Source: Cyclaneusma minus (taxonomy: Eukaryota > Ascomycota > Leotiomycetes > Marthamycetales > Marthamycetaceae). From it: DNA of 64,000 bases. The DNA is taken from positions 744,001 to 808,000 of the forward strand of contig JAKZHN010000004.1 in assembly GCA_037179335.1 (NCBI GenBank). Direction: 5' to 3'. Numbering within the stretch: the stretch's first letter is position 1; every line of letters starts with the position of its first letter. This document shows positions 19,956 through 32,960 of this stretch, piece by piece. The position numbers and the translations under genes were made by a program. The notes under the pieces were generated by a model. It was not told the origin of the DNA. It saw only the letters and a list, made by a program, of their open reading frames with translations, and ran no database searches.

Positions 19956-21080
19956 TTAGATATCTTTCTTGAAACTCAGCTTCTTCTCGTCCTCGATAGT
20001 GTAACTCCTGTCATCATCACCCTCAACCTCCTTGACAACCTTCTCCATCTCTTTAACCTGTCGCTCCCACTCTTTCTTTCCCATTTTGCTTTCCGGCTTG
20101 AACAGCTCCTCGTTTGGCTTTCTGTAGCTTCCTCCGACGCGATCCCACAGGGTAAAGTACTGTCCGTAGTTGTAGTTGAAGTACAGGTGGTGCATCGTAT
20201 GGCATGCCGCTCCATTGATCAATGGGCTGTTGGCAGCGTATTCGCCGTCGTGGATCATGATGGTCCAGATGTTGATGAAGGCGAATAGTCCGACGTAGGC
20301 AAACTTCTGGAGCGGGAAGATGAATGGGAACACGTGGTAAGGAACACTCTGCGCGAAGCCATCCAATGGGTGGAATGCATGACTGGCGTAGGGAGTTGGC
20401 ATGATCCACTTGTGGTGTGGCTTGTGCAGAGACTTGTAGAGAAGCTTAGAGTGCAGAGCCCGGTGGATCAGGTAGATGAAGAAGTCGGTAAAGAAGAGGA
20501 ACAGCGGAAACTGGAAGTAGTTGTACCACAAGCCAGGTCCATCCTCAGTTCTGTCGTAGAGCTTCGCATATCCCATAACCTCGGCCAAGAAGAAGGGAGT
20601 GGTGCAGATGGCCATGACGGGGAGAGCTTGGTTGGTCTGCCAGATTTCCATGCGGACTTGGTTCTTCAGGAACTTGGGGTGCTTGAAGGTGTTCTTGTCG
20701 AAGACGAAGATGTAGGAAAGCGAGGCAAAGACATAGTATATGAGCAGACCAAAGATCCTGTTGATGTCGCGTTAGGCCAGAACTTGACAGGGCATATGGT
20801 GAGGAACCAACCATGTTATTAGGAACAAAGTCAAGGCCTGGCGATGGGGATTGTCTCTTGTCCAAGCGCTGGCATAGGCGGCATTGCCTGGCTCGAGGGA
20901 GAAGAAGGAAGTTGCAGGCTTATACTGCCAGGGCGAAAGCTCAGCGAAGCTGGTGGCATTGCTGGTAGCATTGAAGCTGCCATTCTGCAGGAGGTCATAT
21001 GGAGCCGGCTTGGCGGGGAGAGCAGCGGCATATAGGTGGTCGAAGAGGAAGGTATCGAGGACCTCGAGAACGATATCCAT
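19956..21080 (-). CDS. ERG3: C-5 sterol desaturase
   Basis: Endoplasmic-reticulum membrane di-iron enzyme of the fatty-acid hydroxylase superfamily; introduces the C5-C6 double bond during ergosterol synthesis. Two exons (21080-20812 and 20757-19956) give 1071 bases, 356 residues. The first exon carries the N-terminus MDIVLEVLDTFLFDHLYA; the join restores LFLITWIFGLLIYYVFA. The family core follows: FVFDKNTFKHPKFLKNQVR, the histidine box LIHRALHSK (HX3H), HKPHHKW (HX2HH), ASHAFHPLDG and HTMHHLYFNYNYGQYF (HX2HH). These are the iron ligands of the family. The C-terminus is a lysine-rich tail ending SFKKDI. The donor is GTTGGT. It is the last gene before the AT-rich block. Loss of this enzyme is known in other fungi to alter azole response; nothing here is broken. 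Confidence 0.95.
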
Positions 21081-22227
21081 GGTGAACCGAGTGGCGAGGA
21101 GCGCAAAATGAGGCTAGGCGTGTAGGAAGCTAGGGACGACGGAATTGCGCAGGACTCGTGCTCAGCTTGGCAGTCTCTCGATATCTTGCATGCGAAGCTG
21201 GCTACGGGATGTGAAGCAATTGGGTTCGCGATGGCGCTCCGGGGTCGTCTTTCTTTTTTTCTCGAGGCCGTCGGCTCTTTAAAGGGACTCTCTGATCGCC
21301 CTGTCGCGCGACGAGTGGCGTTGCGGCTTCGGAAAAATTATTAAGGACTATTCGGCCAATGGTAGAGAGTAGCCGAGATAGCCGCTTAACCCCGCTGGGC
21401 AATTTGAGACGGGAATGGGCGGGAATAAGAGGCTATTTCTCAGCGGATTTGACCGCCAACGGTGGACTGACTTCGCGACCCATTTAGCGCTTTCGGCAAC
21501 GACACTTCCGGCACGGCATCATCAACTGAAGATGTTGGTGGGCTGTTATGCGGACCGTGCACCATTCAGAACTGAGTTGGAGTTGTGCTCAGTTATGAAG
21601 AGTGCACATGTTTGTTTACGTGTATTTCGAAGTACGGATGATTTGTGATTCAGATATCTTCGTCATCCGCCTGTCCTTTCCTCGCCCCTCCACCCAAGTT
21701 CAAAGTTCAAGGCCCAAGAAGGGGCCGTTTGGTTGATCGGGTCTCGAGATCGCCGTCCCGAGACGTCCCGAGGGCCATCTTCTTCTTTTTATAGAGTCAC
21801 GTGCCTCACCCTTTTTCGCCTCTCCTCGGATCGGGGGGCTTTAGGATGCAGAGTTGGGCTCTTCAATGTTTGAGCACAGATATGGGGTTTGTCTTCCCTT
21901 ATGCTTATCCATTTATACTGTTATAAACACGATACAAATGGGCAGTAGGAGTTTGCGCCTGTGCCCCTGCAAGCCGGGCCAAGCCTTACTGTCCGATAAC
22001 CTATAAATACTGGAGAGCGGCCAATACATACTTTAGCGGAGCGGGGGGATATAAAAAAACTAGTTATAAATAATTTGCATATTATTTGCCAACCATTTAA
22101 AACTATAATAAACTATTTATTTTAAAAAACCATGCACGCACGATTTTTTTAAATTTTAAACCATTTCCAAATTTAAAAACTCGGAACGGTTTTCCTAATT
22201 TTTTTACCATTTGCTAATAGTTTTTTA
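21081..22227. other. ERG3 upstream region and transition to the AT-rich block
   Basis: The first few hundred bases should hold the ERG3 promoter. From about 22050 the composition turns strongly AT-rich. No gene is supported; the 77-codon open frame at 21415-21648 has no family resemblance. Confidence 0.4.
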
Positions 22228-22690
22228 ACTCTAGCTCCAAATATCCAGTTCCAGCTTCAAATATCTAGCTCCAGCTCCAAATATCCAATTCTAGCTCCAA
22301 ATATCCAGCTCCAGCTTTAGCCTTTAGCTCCAGCTCCAACTCCGGCTCCAGCTTCAGCTCCAGCTTTAGCCTCCAGCCTCCAGCCTCCAGCCTCCAGCCT
22401 CCAGCTCCAATTCCAGCTTTAAATATCCAGCTCCAATTATTCAGCTCCAATTTCCAGCCTTTAGCCTCTAGCCTCCAGCTTTAGCTCCAAACATCCAGCT
22501 CCAAATATCCAGCTTTAGCTTTCAGCCTTCAACCTCCAGCCTTCAGCTTTAGCTTCAGCTCCAGCTCCAGCTCCAGCTTCAGATCCAGCTCTAGCTTCAG
22601 CTTCAGCTCCAGCTTCAGCTCTAGCTTTAAATATCCAGCTCCAACCATCCAGCTCCAGCCTCCAGCCTCCAGCCTCCAGCTTTAGGGCTT
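22228..22690. repeat. CCAGCT-type minisatellite at the left border of the AT block
   Basis: About 460 bases of hexamer-based units CCAGCT, with interspersed AAATAT and TTTAGC units. Many units differ from CCAGCT only by C to T changes (TTTAGC, TCTAGC, TTCAGC). The array has a long open frame on the minus strand simply because of its period; it is not a gene. A short ACGAAT repeat follows at about 22745-22770. Confidence 0.85.
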
Positions 22691-23569
22691 CTCACGAATA
22701 GCGGTTCGTTTCATGTTTGTGGTTTGATTTGTATTTGTCTTGGCACGAATACGAATACGAATACGAATATATTAATTTTTTTACGAATTTATTTATAATA
22801 TTTATTATATAAATCACGTTTTAAAAGGCTTTAAAATACGGTAGAATTAATTTTTGGCTATTAATTTAAATATAGAAAATTAAATTTATATAGGTGTAAT
22901 ATAGGGAAAAATTAAAATGGGGATTTTTGATTTTTATACTTAATATTAATTTAATTTTTAGGTAAATTAATTAAAATTTAAAATTTTGCTTTATTTGATT
23001 TTATTAGAAATGATTGATTTTTTAAATTATTTATATTGGAGTTTTTTTAAAGCAGATAAATTTTTGAATTAATTAAATATAGAACTTTAAGCTTAAAAAA
23101 TAATTGTAATTTTACAATTTTTTTATTATATATATATTTTAATAATATTAATTATTTTATAAATTATAGCTTTAAAAACTATTTTTTGATTTTAATTATA
23201 TTTTTATAGCTATTAAATATTTTTACAGCCAATTTTAAAAATTGGGATAGCTAAATAATTTTGCGCGGCTTTTGCCAGGATTGGATTTTGTTTTTTATAA
23301 TTTTGCTATTAGGTTATAAGCTAATTACTATTTATTTTAAGCTTTTTAGAAATTTTAATTGATTTAAAATTAAGATATTTTTTAATTTCTGATTTTTTTA
23401 AGCCTTTTTAGCTATTTTATTTTTGAAAATATTATTAAATATATTATTAAAGATTTAAAAGATTTGAGAATTTTATTAAGAAATTGTAAAATTTGGAAGG
23501 ATAGGAAGCAGATTATAAGGATTGTAATTTTTTTATATAGCTATTGTAATTTTATTTGTAATTCGTTTA

Positions 23570-23841
23570 GCATTAATTAAAAAATAAAATAAAAAGGGAA
23601 GCGGTTTTATAATATCATTATAATAGTCAAAAATAAATTGGCAAATAAGGGTGCATTATACGTATTTCTTAGCTATAAAAAATAGCCGCTGCCTTTTTTA
23701 AATAAAAATGGCAGCGTTTAAATATTGTGCGCTAAAAGCCTTGCTTAATTTTTTTTATAAATAATGCCTTTTTTTTACGCATTTTTAATATATATGCCTT
23801 ATAAAATATTTGCAAAGCGTTTTTTTTAGCCCCGTATAATA
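23570..23841 (-). repeat. LTR copy, heavily RIP-mutated (partner of 38540-38792)
   Basis: Aligns along its length with 38540-38792 in the same orientation, for example CTTAGCTATAAAAAATAGC against CTTAGCTATAAAGAATAGC, and AGCCCCGTATAATA against GGCCCCGTGTAACA at the high-coordinate end. Read on the minus strand it would start TATTATAC, the mutated form of TGTTACAC. The low-coordinate boundary is approximate. Confidence 0.7.
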
Positions 23842-24529
23842 ATTATTTCTTTTTTTATAATTTTAGACTTTAAAGCTTTTAAATGCGGATTTTTGCTTTT
23901 TGGTAATTTAATATTTAATTTTAATTATTAATTTTGGCTTTTTATTTTAGCCGCATAAATTAATAGGCTTTTATTAATTTATTATTATTAATAATAATTT
24001 TGATATATATTTTACGCTATTTATTATTAATTAATTTTAGGCTTTTATGTAATTGTTTTTATTATTTTAATTTTAATTTTTTTATATTAAAATTTATTAA
24101 AGTTTTATTATTTTTATTTGCTTATATTTTTTTGTTTTGCTTTTATATATATATTTTTTGCAAATACTAAAAGATTAATATAATGGCGGCTTATTTTAAA
24201 TAATTAATTTTAAGGTTTTTTTAATTTTTTACCCTTTTTCTTTTATACGTATTATAAATTCTTTGCAATAATAATATATTAATTTTTAATTGCATATTTA
24301 ATATTAAATTTTTTCGTAATTTTAAATTCTTTTTTTAATTTTTTTTATAATAATTATATTGGGCTTTATTAAAATTTTATTTATATAAAGCAGGCTTTTT
24401 ATTTTTATTAAGTTTTTTTTATTATTGCTTTTATAAAGGTTTTTTTAATATAGGTTTTTTTAATAAAAATTAGGCCTTTTAATTTTTTTTAATTTTTTTT
24501 AATTTTTTAATTTTAATATTATAATTTCC

Positions 24530-24990
24530 AATATTTTGAATCATAAAATATAAAATTTTAGCAATGGCTTATTTTAAGCTTTATATAATAATTGTTTTAG
24601 CTATAATTATAATAATAATATTAAATTTGCAATTTTGCTATAAAGTTTATATTATATTTTTATTAAACCCGTATTTATATTTTAAATCCGTATTTGCGCT
24701 TATTATATATAAAGCTTTTATTTAAACCCTTTTTATAAAATTCTTAATATTTATAGCTAGGCTGCAAATAATTTTAAATATAATTATTATTATAATAATT
24801 ATAAATTTTTGTATTTTTTTTTAATTAATTTATTATTTTATACAGTTTTACTGCTTAAGTTTTCTTATTTAATATATTTTATAATATTTTTATATTTTAT
24901 TGCTATTATTATATTAAAATTTAAGACTTCTTTAAAAATTAATATATTAATTATAATAATAAATTAATTTAATTAAAAAATAATATAAAA
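24530..24990. repeat. Direct repeat, partner of 32480-32960
   Basis: Matches 32480-32960 in the same orientation through landmarks such as TTTTAGCTATAATTATAATA, TTATATATAAAGCTTTTATT and a shared ending AATTAATTTAATTAAAAAAT. Differences look like mostly transitions. Part of a decayed retrotransposon. Confidence 0.7.
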
Positions 24991-25159
24991 ATTGCCAAAA
25001 AAAATTTTTAAAATATATATTTTTTGAAAATATATAATATATAATATATCAAAAAAATATTATAATTGCAATAAAATTCCGTTATATTTTAAAAACCTAT
25101 ATATAAAATAAGTCGGAAAAAGCTTTAAATATTAAAAAGTAAAATAAAAAAAGAATTTA

Positions 25160-27360
25160 TATAAATAAATAATTTACCGGCGGCAGCCCTAATATTATTT
25201 ATAAAAAAAATAGAAAAGGGCCTGTAGTTTTATATAAATTATTGGGTTTTAAATAAAATATTTAAAAAAGACCGCTATTTCTTTTTTCTAATTTATAAAA
25301 TATTATAAGCAATTAAATAAGCCAAATATTTTATTAAATTGGATATAATTGCGGCGTTTTATTAAATTAAAATTGCTAAAAAAAATAGAAAAAATGGCTT
25401 TTTGTATTTAATATTGATTATATAAACAAATAATAATGTTTTTTAAGCTGGCTAATATTTTAAGTATTTTTTAATAATATATTAATTATTGCTTAGCCAG
25501 ATATTTAAACGATTTTTATTTAGCATATATAAGTAATATACTAATTTATATAAATGGCTTTTTAAAGCTATATTATAAGCATATATAAAACAATAAAAAA
25601 ATAAAAAAAGCCGGCCTACAATTAAATATTAATAAATATAAATTTAAAATTAATCTTATTAAATATTTAAATTTTATTATTAAAGCCAATTATAAAAACA
25701 GGATTTTAAAATGAATAATTATAAATCCCGAAGAAATTAAGGCTATTATTAATTGGCTATTTTTTACCAGTTTAAAAGGCATTTAAAAAAAATTAAAATT
25801 TACTAATCTTTATAACAAATTTATATGGAATTTCTTTAAATTTTATTTATTTATTATAGTCTTAATTAAAAAAAAAACAGCCCTTTAAATAAATTGAAAA
25901 AGCAAAAAAGGTGTTTATGTAATTTAAAAAAAGATTTATTTTTATTCCAGCTTTGGCAACATTTAATTTAAAGCTTAAAATATATATAAAAACCAATATT
26001 TTAAAACATAATATGAACGAAATACTATTTTAAATAAAAAATGATAAAATAATATAAATTATTGCTTTTTTAAAAAAAAGAAATTAGCTTATAAAATACA
26101 ATTATTTAATTTATAATACAAATTTGCTAGCAATTATTAAATGCTTTAAAAAATTCGCAATTAGCTTAAAAATAATATAAGGGCTATTTCAAATATAAAT
26201 AAATTATAAAAATTTAAATTATTTTATAATAGCTTATATATTATTTTAATATTAATAATAAATAAATTATTAAATTTAAACAATATATCCAAAATATAAA
26301 AAAACATATTTAATTTGATAAAAAAACAATTTATATATATAAATTAAAAGCTTTTTTTTAAAAAAAGCAAAAAGACGAAAATATAACATATTTATTACTA
26401 AAATGGAAACTAATTATATTAATTATAAATTTTGCCCTAGATAATAAAAACCGAATAATATATAAAAGTATATAAAAATCATAAATGCCAAAATATAAAA
26501 TTTTAAAAATAGCATTTATTTACAAATTATATAATAATAATATCATAAGCTATTTTAATATAAAATATATATACATAATATTTTTAGGCGGTTTTTTTGG
26601 CTTTTTATAAAATAAAATATAAAAAACTGTTTTATAAATTGCAATTTATATTGCTATATAAAGGCTTAAAAAAATAGAAAATACGGATTTTTAAAGCCTT
26701 TACCAATTTTAAATTTAATTTAATTGCAAATTTTAATGGATTTTATAATTAATTTACTAAAAAGCAATAATTATATAAATATTATTATAATAACCAATTA
26801 TTTAAGCAAAAACAATAATTATTTAATTTTTAAAAAAAGTCATAGCAAAATTAATAGTAGATTTTTTCATTAAATTTTGTTATTTATATTATAGCCTATT
26901 TTTGCATACTGTTTTTAATTAAAAACCGCAATTTATTAGCCTGTTTTAAAAAATATTTTGCAAGCTGCTAAAAATAAAAAAATCCATATTTACAATTTTT
27001 TATCTAAAAATAAATAAAGCTATAAAATAAATAAATACAATTATTAAAATTGTTTTATAAATTTTTATAAATTATAATTCAAAACAATAGGCCAAATTAT
27101 TATTATATATTTAGCTTTTAATTAATATTTATATAATAAAAATAATAAAAATAAGCCTTTTTTTATAATATATAAATATAATATAAAGCCGTTTAATTTT
27201 AATATTTTACCTATTTCTTCTAGCTTTAAATTTATTACCAATTAAGCAATTATTTTACTTACAAAATTAAAAAAGCTAAAAAAGAATAAAAGCAATATAT
27301 TATAGCAAATGCGCAAAAAAAGCAAAGAAATATAAAAACCAATATTAAAAATAAGCTAAA
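25160..27360 (+). mobile_element. Ty3/gypsy pol relic (RT, RNase H, integrase), plus strand
   Basis: Reading through stops and frame shifts on the plus strand gives reverse transcriptase near 25170-25720 (AALILFIKKK, then YWVLNKIFKKDRYFF, then a damaged YLDDIL region ending ILIYINGFLK). RNase H lies near 25940-26260 (IYIKTN in place of the ETDAS box, then YNYLIYNTNLLAIIKCFKK and YKNLNYF). Integrase lies near 26720-27000 (LMDFIINLLKSNN and IIIITNYLSK). Order and spacing fit a chromovirus-like gypsy element. It is full of stops and cannot make protein. Confidence 0.75.
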
Positions 27361-29120
27361 AAATTTAGAATTGGTAATAAAATATAATTAAATCTAAAAA
27401 ATTTATATATAAACCATTTTAATAAAATACTAAATTAAAAATATATTAAATATAAGATAATTACAATAAAAGGCATTTATAATTATAAATTAAATTTATT
27501 GAATAAAATATATAACATATTTTATACTAATTTTTTAAAACGGATTTTAACCAACTTTCTACTACTATAAAAAACTATAAATTAGTAATCGCCAGCAATA
27601 ATAAAAAATGGACTTTTTTAAATTATATTATAATTAAATAAATAATACGAATTGGATAAAAATTTAAAGTAAAATATGAAACAAAATAAATAGGATATAA
27701 TAAAACCATTTAAAAATTAAATTGGGCTTTAAAAAACATTATAGCTTTAAATTTAAAGAAATTTAAAGAAAATAAATATATATATGTATAAATACCGCCA
27801 TTAAAAAAGGGGAAAAAGCATATAATTTTTAATTTTTAAAAACCATAAAATTAAAAGCTATAAAAAAGTTGATATTTATTTTTATTTATTACCGGCTTTT
27901 AATTGGCCTTGCAAAATTAATGTATTTAATAGGCTTTAATATAATAATAAAATTTATAAAAAGATATTATAATTTTTAATTTGCCTTTTTTTATAAGGTT
28001 TTTAAAAAAGTCCAAAAATAAAAGTAATAAGAAAATTTTAAATTATTTTTAGCTTAATAATTTAAGCATATTAATATTAAAATAGATTATAAAAATGCCA
28101 TTTAAGTTAAATTATATAAATTAATTTTTTTTAAATATATTTAAATTAAATTATATACTATTAAACGGGCAATTATATATATATATTGATATTTTGATAT
28201 ATAAAAAATAAAAATAAAATTATATTATTTTTATATATGAATCATTAATTATTAAGCGCTATTTAAACCAAACCATATAAATAATAAATTTAAATTTGCG
28301 CTAAAAAACCTACTTTTAGCCTATAACCAAAATTAAATCCGCAATTTTTAATTATATTAAAAAATATCTAATATTATCTAAATTATTATTACGCTAAAAC
28401 GCCTATATAAGCCTTATAATTATTTAAAATAATATATAATTTTAGAGCAATATATATATATATATAAGATTTATATCTATAAAATATATATAAACTATTA
28501 TTTTATTAATCTTTTTATAAAAGTTTATATTAAGCCTAATTTTAATTATATATTATAAGCTATACAAATTATATAAAAATTATATATAAAAATAATTAAA
28601 AATTAAATTTTATATATTATATAAATTAAATTAATTAGGCCAAAATTTCTAATGTTAAATTTATTAAATCCGCCAAAATTAATTTTTTTATTAAATTTTA
28701 CTTTTGAATTATTATAAATAATAGAAATATAAAAAGCGTTTCCAATTATGAAAAGGCAAAACTTATAAAATTAGGCTTTTTGGCAATAAGCTTTTTTTAA
28801 AAAAGCATTATTATTATTATTATTAAAGTGTAAAAAATATATAAATTAGAAATTGCAATAGCTATAAAACCAATAAAAATAATTAACGCCTTAATTGGAA
28901 TTACTACAAATTAATAAAATAGGCTAAAAAAGGTCAAAACTTTATAATTGCTACTTTAATAATTTATAATCATCCAATATTAAAATAAGGGCCTATTTTA
29001 TATTTAATGCGATTATAATTATTGTGTTTTTAAATAAATCAAAAATTATAAAAAGCAATAAAAAAACCGTTAATTTAAAAGAATTAAATTAAAATTAATA
29101 AGGAAAATAAAAACCATTTA

Positions 29121-29200
29121 TATAATCTTATTGGTTAACATGCGTATTATTAAAATTTTATATAATCTTATTGGTTAACATGCGTATTATTAAAATTTTA
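29121..29200. repeat. Exact 40-base tandem duplication
   Basis: Two identical 40-base units, each starting TATAATCTTATTGGTTAACA, lie head to tail. In a block where longer repeats are strongly diverged, exact identity suggests a recent slip or one too short to trigger RIP. Confidence 0.9.
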
Positions 29201-29881
29201 ATAATTTTAAAAACTATATATATAAATTTCGATTAATTGGCTAGGCTAGAAATTAAAAATTTAATATTATTTCGGCGTTTAAATAAACGCTTTAAAAATA
29301 TTGTTGCAAAAATTAAAAATAATAAAAATAATTTAATAATCATATAAAATACAACTTAAGGGCCTACCAAAATACAAAAATGCATTATAAAGCATTTATA
29401 CAATAATATAATTAATATAGGCCAGTAAAAATAAAAAATTAATTGGAAATGGTAGAAATTAAGCCGCTATAATATTATTATAGCTAATATAAAATTATAT
29501 AATATAGCTGCAATAAATATGGCAAAAGTAAATAAAGCTGGCAATTTAAAAAATGGGGAAAAACGGATCCTTAAATAAGTATTTTAAATTTAGCATTGCC
29601 GGATATATTCCGGAATAAAATTATAAATAATGTATATTAAAATCTTACATAAAGGGCTTAAAATTGAATTTAATATATATGACGTATGGGGAAAAGCTAA
29701 TTAAAAAAAATCGCAATTGCCAAGAACCGAAAAACCTAAAAATTGCAAAAGCGCAAATTTAGGAAAGCCGGAAAAGTCCGACCGAAATTAGCGGAAAAAG
29801 AAATTTCCGCTGCATAAAAAGGAAAATAATTTAAAAATTTAAAAATTTATTTATATTAATAAGCTAAAGCTTAATTAGCAG

Positions 29882-30073
29882 ATTATTATATACATTTATA
29901 TATAATAATACTATAATTGCTTATATATATTAAGGGTAAATTATAGCATTGCTAAAGCAACGGCTATCATTATTATAATTATTATATGCATTTATATGCA
30001 ATGGTATTATAATTTCTTATATATACTAAGGGTAAATTATAGCATTATTAAAGCAATGGCTATTATTATTATA
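29882..30073. repeat. 96-base imperfect tandem duplication
   Basis: Units start ATTATTATATACATTT (29882) and ATTATTATATGCATTT (29978). Both contain ATTAAGGG or ACTAAGGG, then TAAATTATAGCATT, and AAAGCAACGGCTAT or AAAGCAATGGCTAT. Nearly all differences are transitions. Confidence 0.8.
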
Positions 30074-30319
30074 ATAAGCAATATTTTATATAAGCTTAAT
30101 ATTTTAAAAATTTAATTAATGCACCAAATACGTATAAAATATTGGGGTATAAGGGCTGGAGGAATTAATATAAGTAGCAGGCCTTTGTCCCTTAAAATTA
30201 GACTTTTTAATTTAGAATTAAATCTTAAATTTTCCAGTTAATTTTATTGCAAGGCACTGGATTATGACAAAATATATTTATAGCTTATTAATTGAAGGCA
30301 AAGATTATAGCTAATTATA

Positions 30320-32420
30320 AAATACATATTAGCAAATTTTATTTTGCTAATAAATATAGCAATTTTATATATAATTTTATATTTTTGCTTTTATATTTAA
30401 TTAATAATAATTATAATAAATTAAAATTAAAATTTATTTTATTTTAAAATAGCCTGCCAATTTGCTATTATAATAAACATATAAAACTTTATTATATAAT
30501 ATATTTATTATAATCTGTTTCTTTATGTATATAATATATTATTTTTAAATTGCTATTATTTATTTTTATATAATATAAATCAATTTTATATATTTATTAT
30601 ATTTTTAAATTTTAAAAATAATTATAAAGCTTGCTTTAATTATTTCGGCTTTTAAGTTTTTATAGCTTAAATAAAATGCAATTTTTTATTTAAAAATCTA
30701 TTTTTATAATGCATAAATAGAGTATATAATATTAATTTTCTAATTTGATCAATTTTAATTAAAATGCAATTATTATATTTGCAAAAATAATTATATATTT
30801 TAAAAATTACATATTTGGGATATAACTAAATAAATAGCAAAGCTTTTATTATAATATAAGCAAAAACCTTTTTAATATCTTTATTTAAATATTTTTTAGT
30901 ATCTTTTTATAATTTAATTTATAAAATAAAAAATTAATGGAATTTTTAATTTTTATAATATATTTAATATTAAAATTATAAAATCTTAATTTTATAATTT
31001 ATTTTATTTAATGCTTATTAAAAAAAATTATATTTATAAAATAGCGCAAATTATTATAATTTAAAATTATTTAAATTTTATAATATATCTTTATAATATA
31101 TTGCTTTTAATATTAAATTGTTTCCATAATTATAAGCAATTTAATATTATATATTTAATATATTAATTTTGTATTAATGAGCTTATAAAACCAAAAACCT
31201 ATTAAACACTAATAATATTATACTAAATTATTTAAATTTTTAAATTATTTAAAAATTTCCAATATTGAAAATTTAAAAGCATTGTATATATTTTGCAAAT
31301 ATTTTATAAAATTAAAATATTGCAATATTAGCTTATTTATAAATATATTTTCAATATATTAAAAGGTTTTTTACGCTTTTGAAAGCTATTTAAATAGGAT
31401 TTTATTATTATTATTTATATTATTAATAAGCAAATTAATTATAAGCAATATAATTTTGCTATATTTTAAAATAAACCATTTATAAAAATTGGCTTATTTT
31501 AAAAATAATTGCAATTTTATATATATAATCAATATAGGCTATTTTTAAATAATATATGTTTTTTCCAGCTTTATATAGATATAAATCTTTTCTATTATAA
31601 AGCTTAAAAATAAAATCTTATTTATTTTAAATTTGCATTTGCTTTTTTTTATAATTTTCTTTTTTATGGCTCTTTAAATACGGCTTTTATATATTTATTA
31701 TATTTACTAGGGTTTTTTAAATAAACTAAATATTATTACAATAATATTTAAAAAAAAGTTTAAATATTATATTTATATAAGCTTAAGGTATAGCTAATAT
31801 ATTTACCAATTTAAACAATATTATTAAATATTTAAAATAGCTATATTATATATATATATATATATTTAAAATCCAGCTTAATAAAAGATTTTGCTTTTTT
31901 TAATTTAGCTAGAAATTTATTAATTAAAAGAAATAAGCAATAATTTTTTATAATCATAGTATTTAATTTGTTATAATTAATATATAAATTTAAACATAAA
32001 TAATATAAAAGCTTTTATTAGATCTTTTCATTTATAAATTTAGCTTTTTATTAATGCATTATTAAAATATTTTTTAATATAATTAAATTAATAAAATAAA
32101 TTAATTTTAATTTTAATAATACAATTTTAATTAAAATATAAAAATAATATACCAATTTTTATTATATTAAAAATATCATTAAAATAGCTTAATATTTTTG
32201 GGTTTTTATTTTTTATTTTTTAATTTTAATTTTAATTTTACTTTTAATTTTAAATTTAAATTTACTATATATCTCTTATAAATATTTTTAATATTTAGCA
32301 ATTTACGGCTTTAAAAGCATATTAAAATCTAATTTTATTTTATTAAAATTTTAAAACTTTATTTAATATATATATAATAAAGTTACTATTTAAATTTATA
32401 ATATGTTTTATAAAACATAG
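30320..32420 (-). mobile_element. Minus-strand gypsy relic, copy 1
   Basis: On the minus strand near 32100-31880 a reverse transcriptase segment can be read (YNKLNTMIIKNYCLFLLINK, then AKSFIKLD), matching the gypsy region before the catalytic YxDD. The whole stretch matches 34280-36380 in the same orientation (landmarks AATAATTATAAAGCTTGCTT and AAAATATTGCAATATTAGCTT). No open frame survives. Confidence 0.7.
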
Positions 32421-32479
32421 CTTTTTTTATTGAATATTAATAATATAGCCTTTAATATTTTTAATTATAAAATACAAAA

Positions 32480-32960
32480 CTTTAATAGCGATTTATTTTA
32501 AATTTTATATAATAAAAACTTTAGCTATAATTATAATAATAATATTAAATTTTTAATTTTGCCGCAAAACTCAAATTGCATTTTTATTAAATTTATAATT
32601 ATATTTTAAATTTATATTCATATTTATTATATATAAAGCTTTTATTTAAATTCTTTTTATAAAAGTTTTAATATTTATAATTAAGTCGTAAAATGTTTAA
32701 ATATAATTATTATTATAATAATTATAACTTCCTTTATTATATAATAATAATGTTTTTTGCTTTTTTTTATTTTGTTTTTATTAATTAATTTATTATTTTG
32801 CAAATTTCCGCTATCTAAATTCCCTTATTTAATACAATTTATAATATTTTTATATTTTACCGTTATTCCTATATTAACACTTTATTCTTTTTTTAAAAAC
32901 CAATATATTAATTATAATAATAAATTAATTTAATTAAAAAATAATATAAAAGCGATTAAA
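32480..32960. repeat. Direct repeat, partner of 24530-24990
   Basis: Same orientation and mostly co-linear with 24530-24990; see that entry. Lies just upstream, in minus-strand sense, of the reverse transcriptase relic at 31880-32100, so it probably derives from the gag-protease part. Confidence 0.65.

Noticed and set aside
22265..22450. Minus-strand open frame rich in Leu, Glu, Gly and Trp
   Set aside because: A consequence of the CCAGCT repeat period; no start context and no family.
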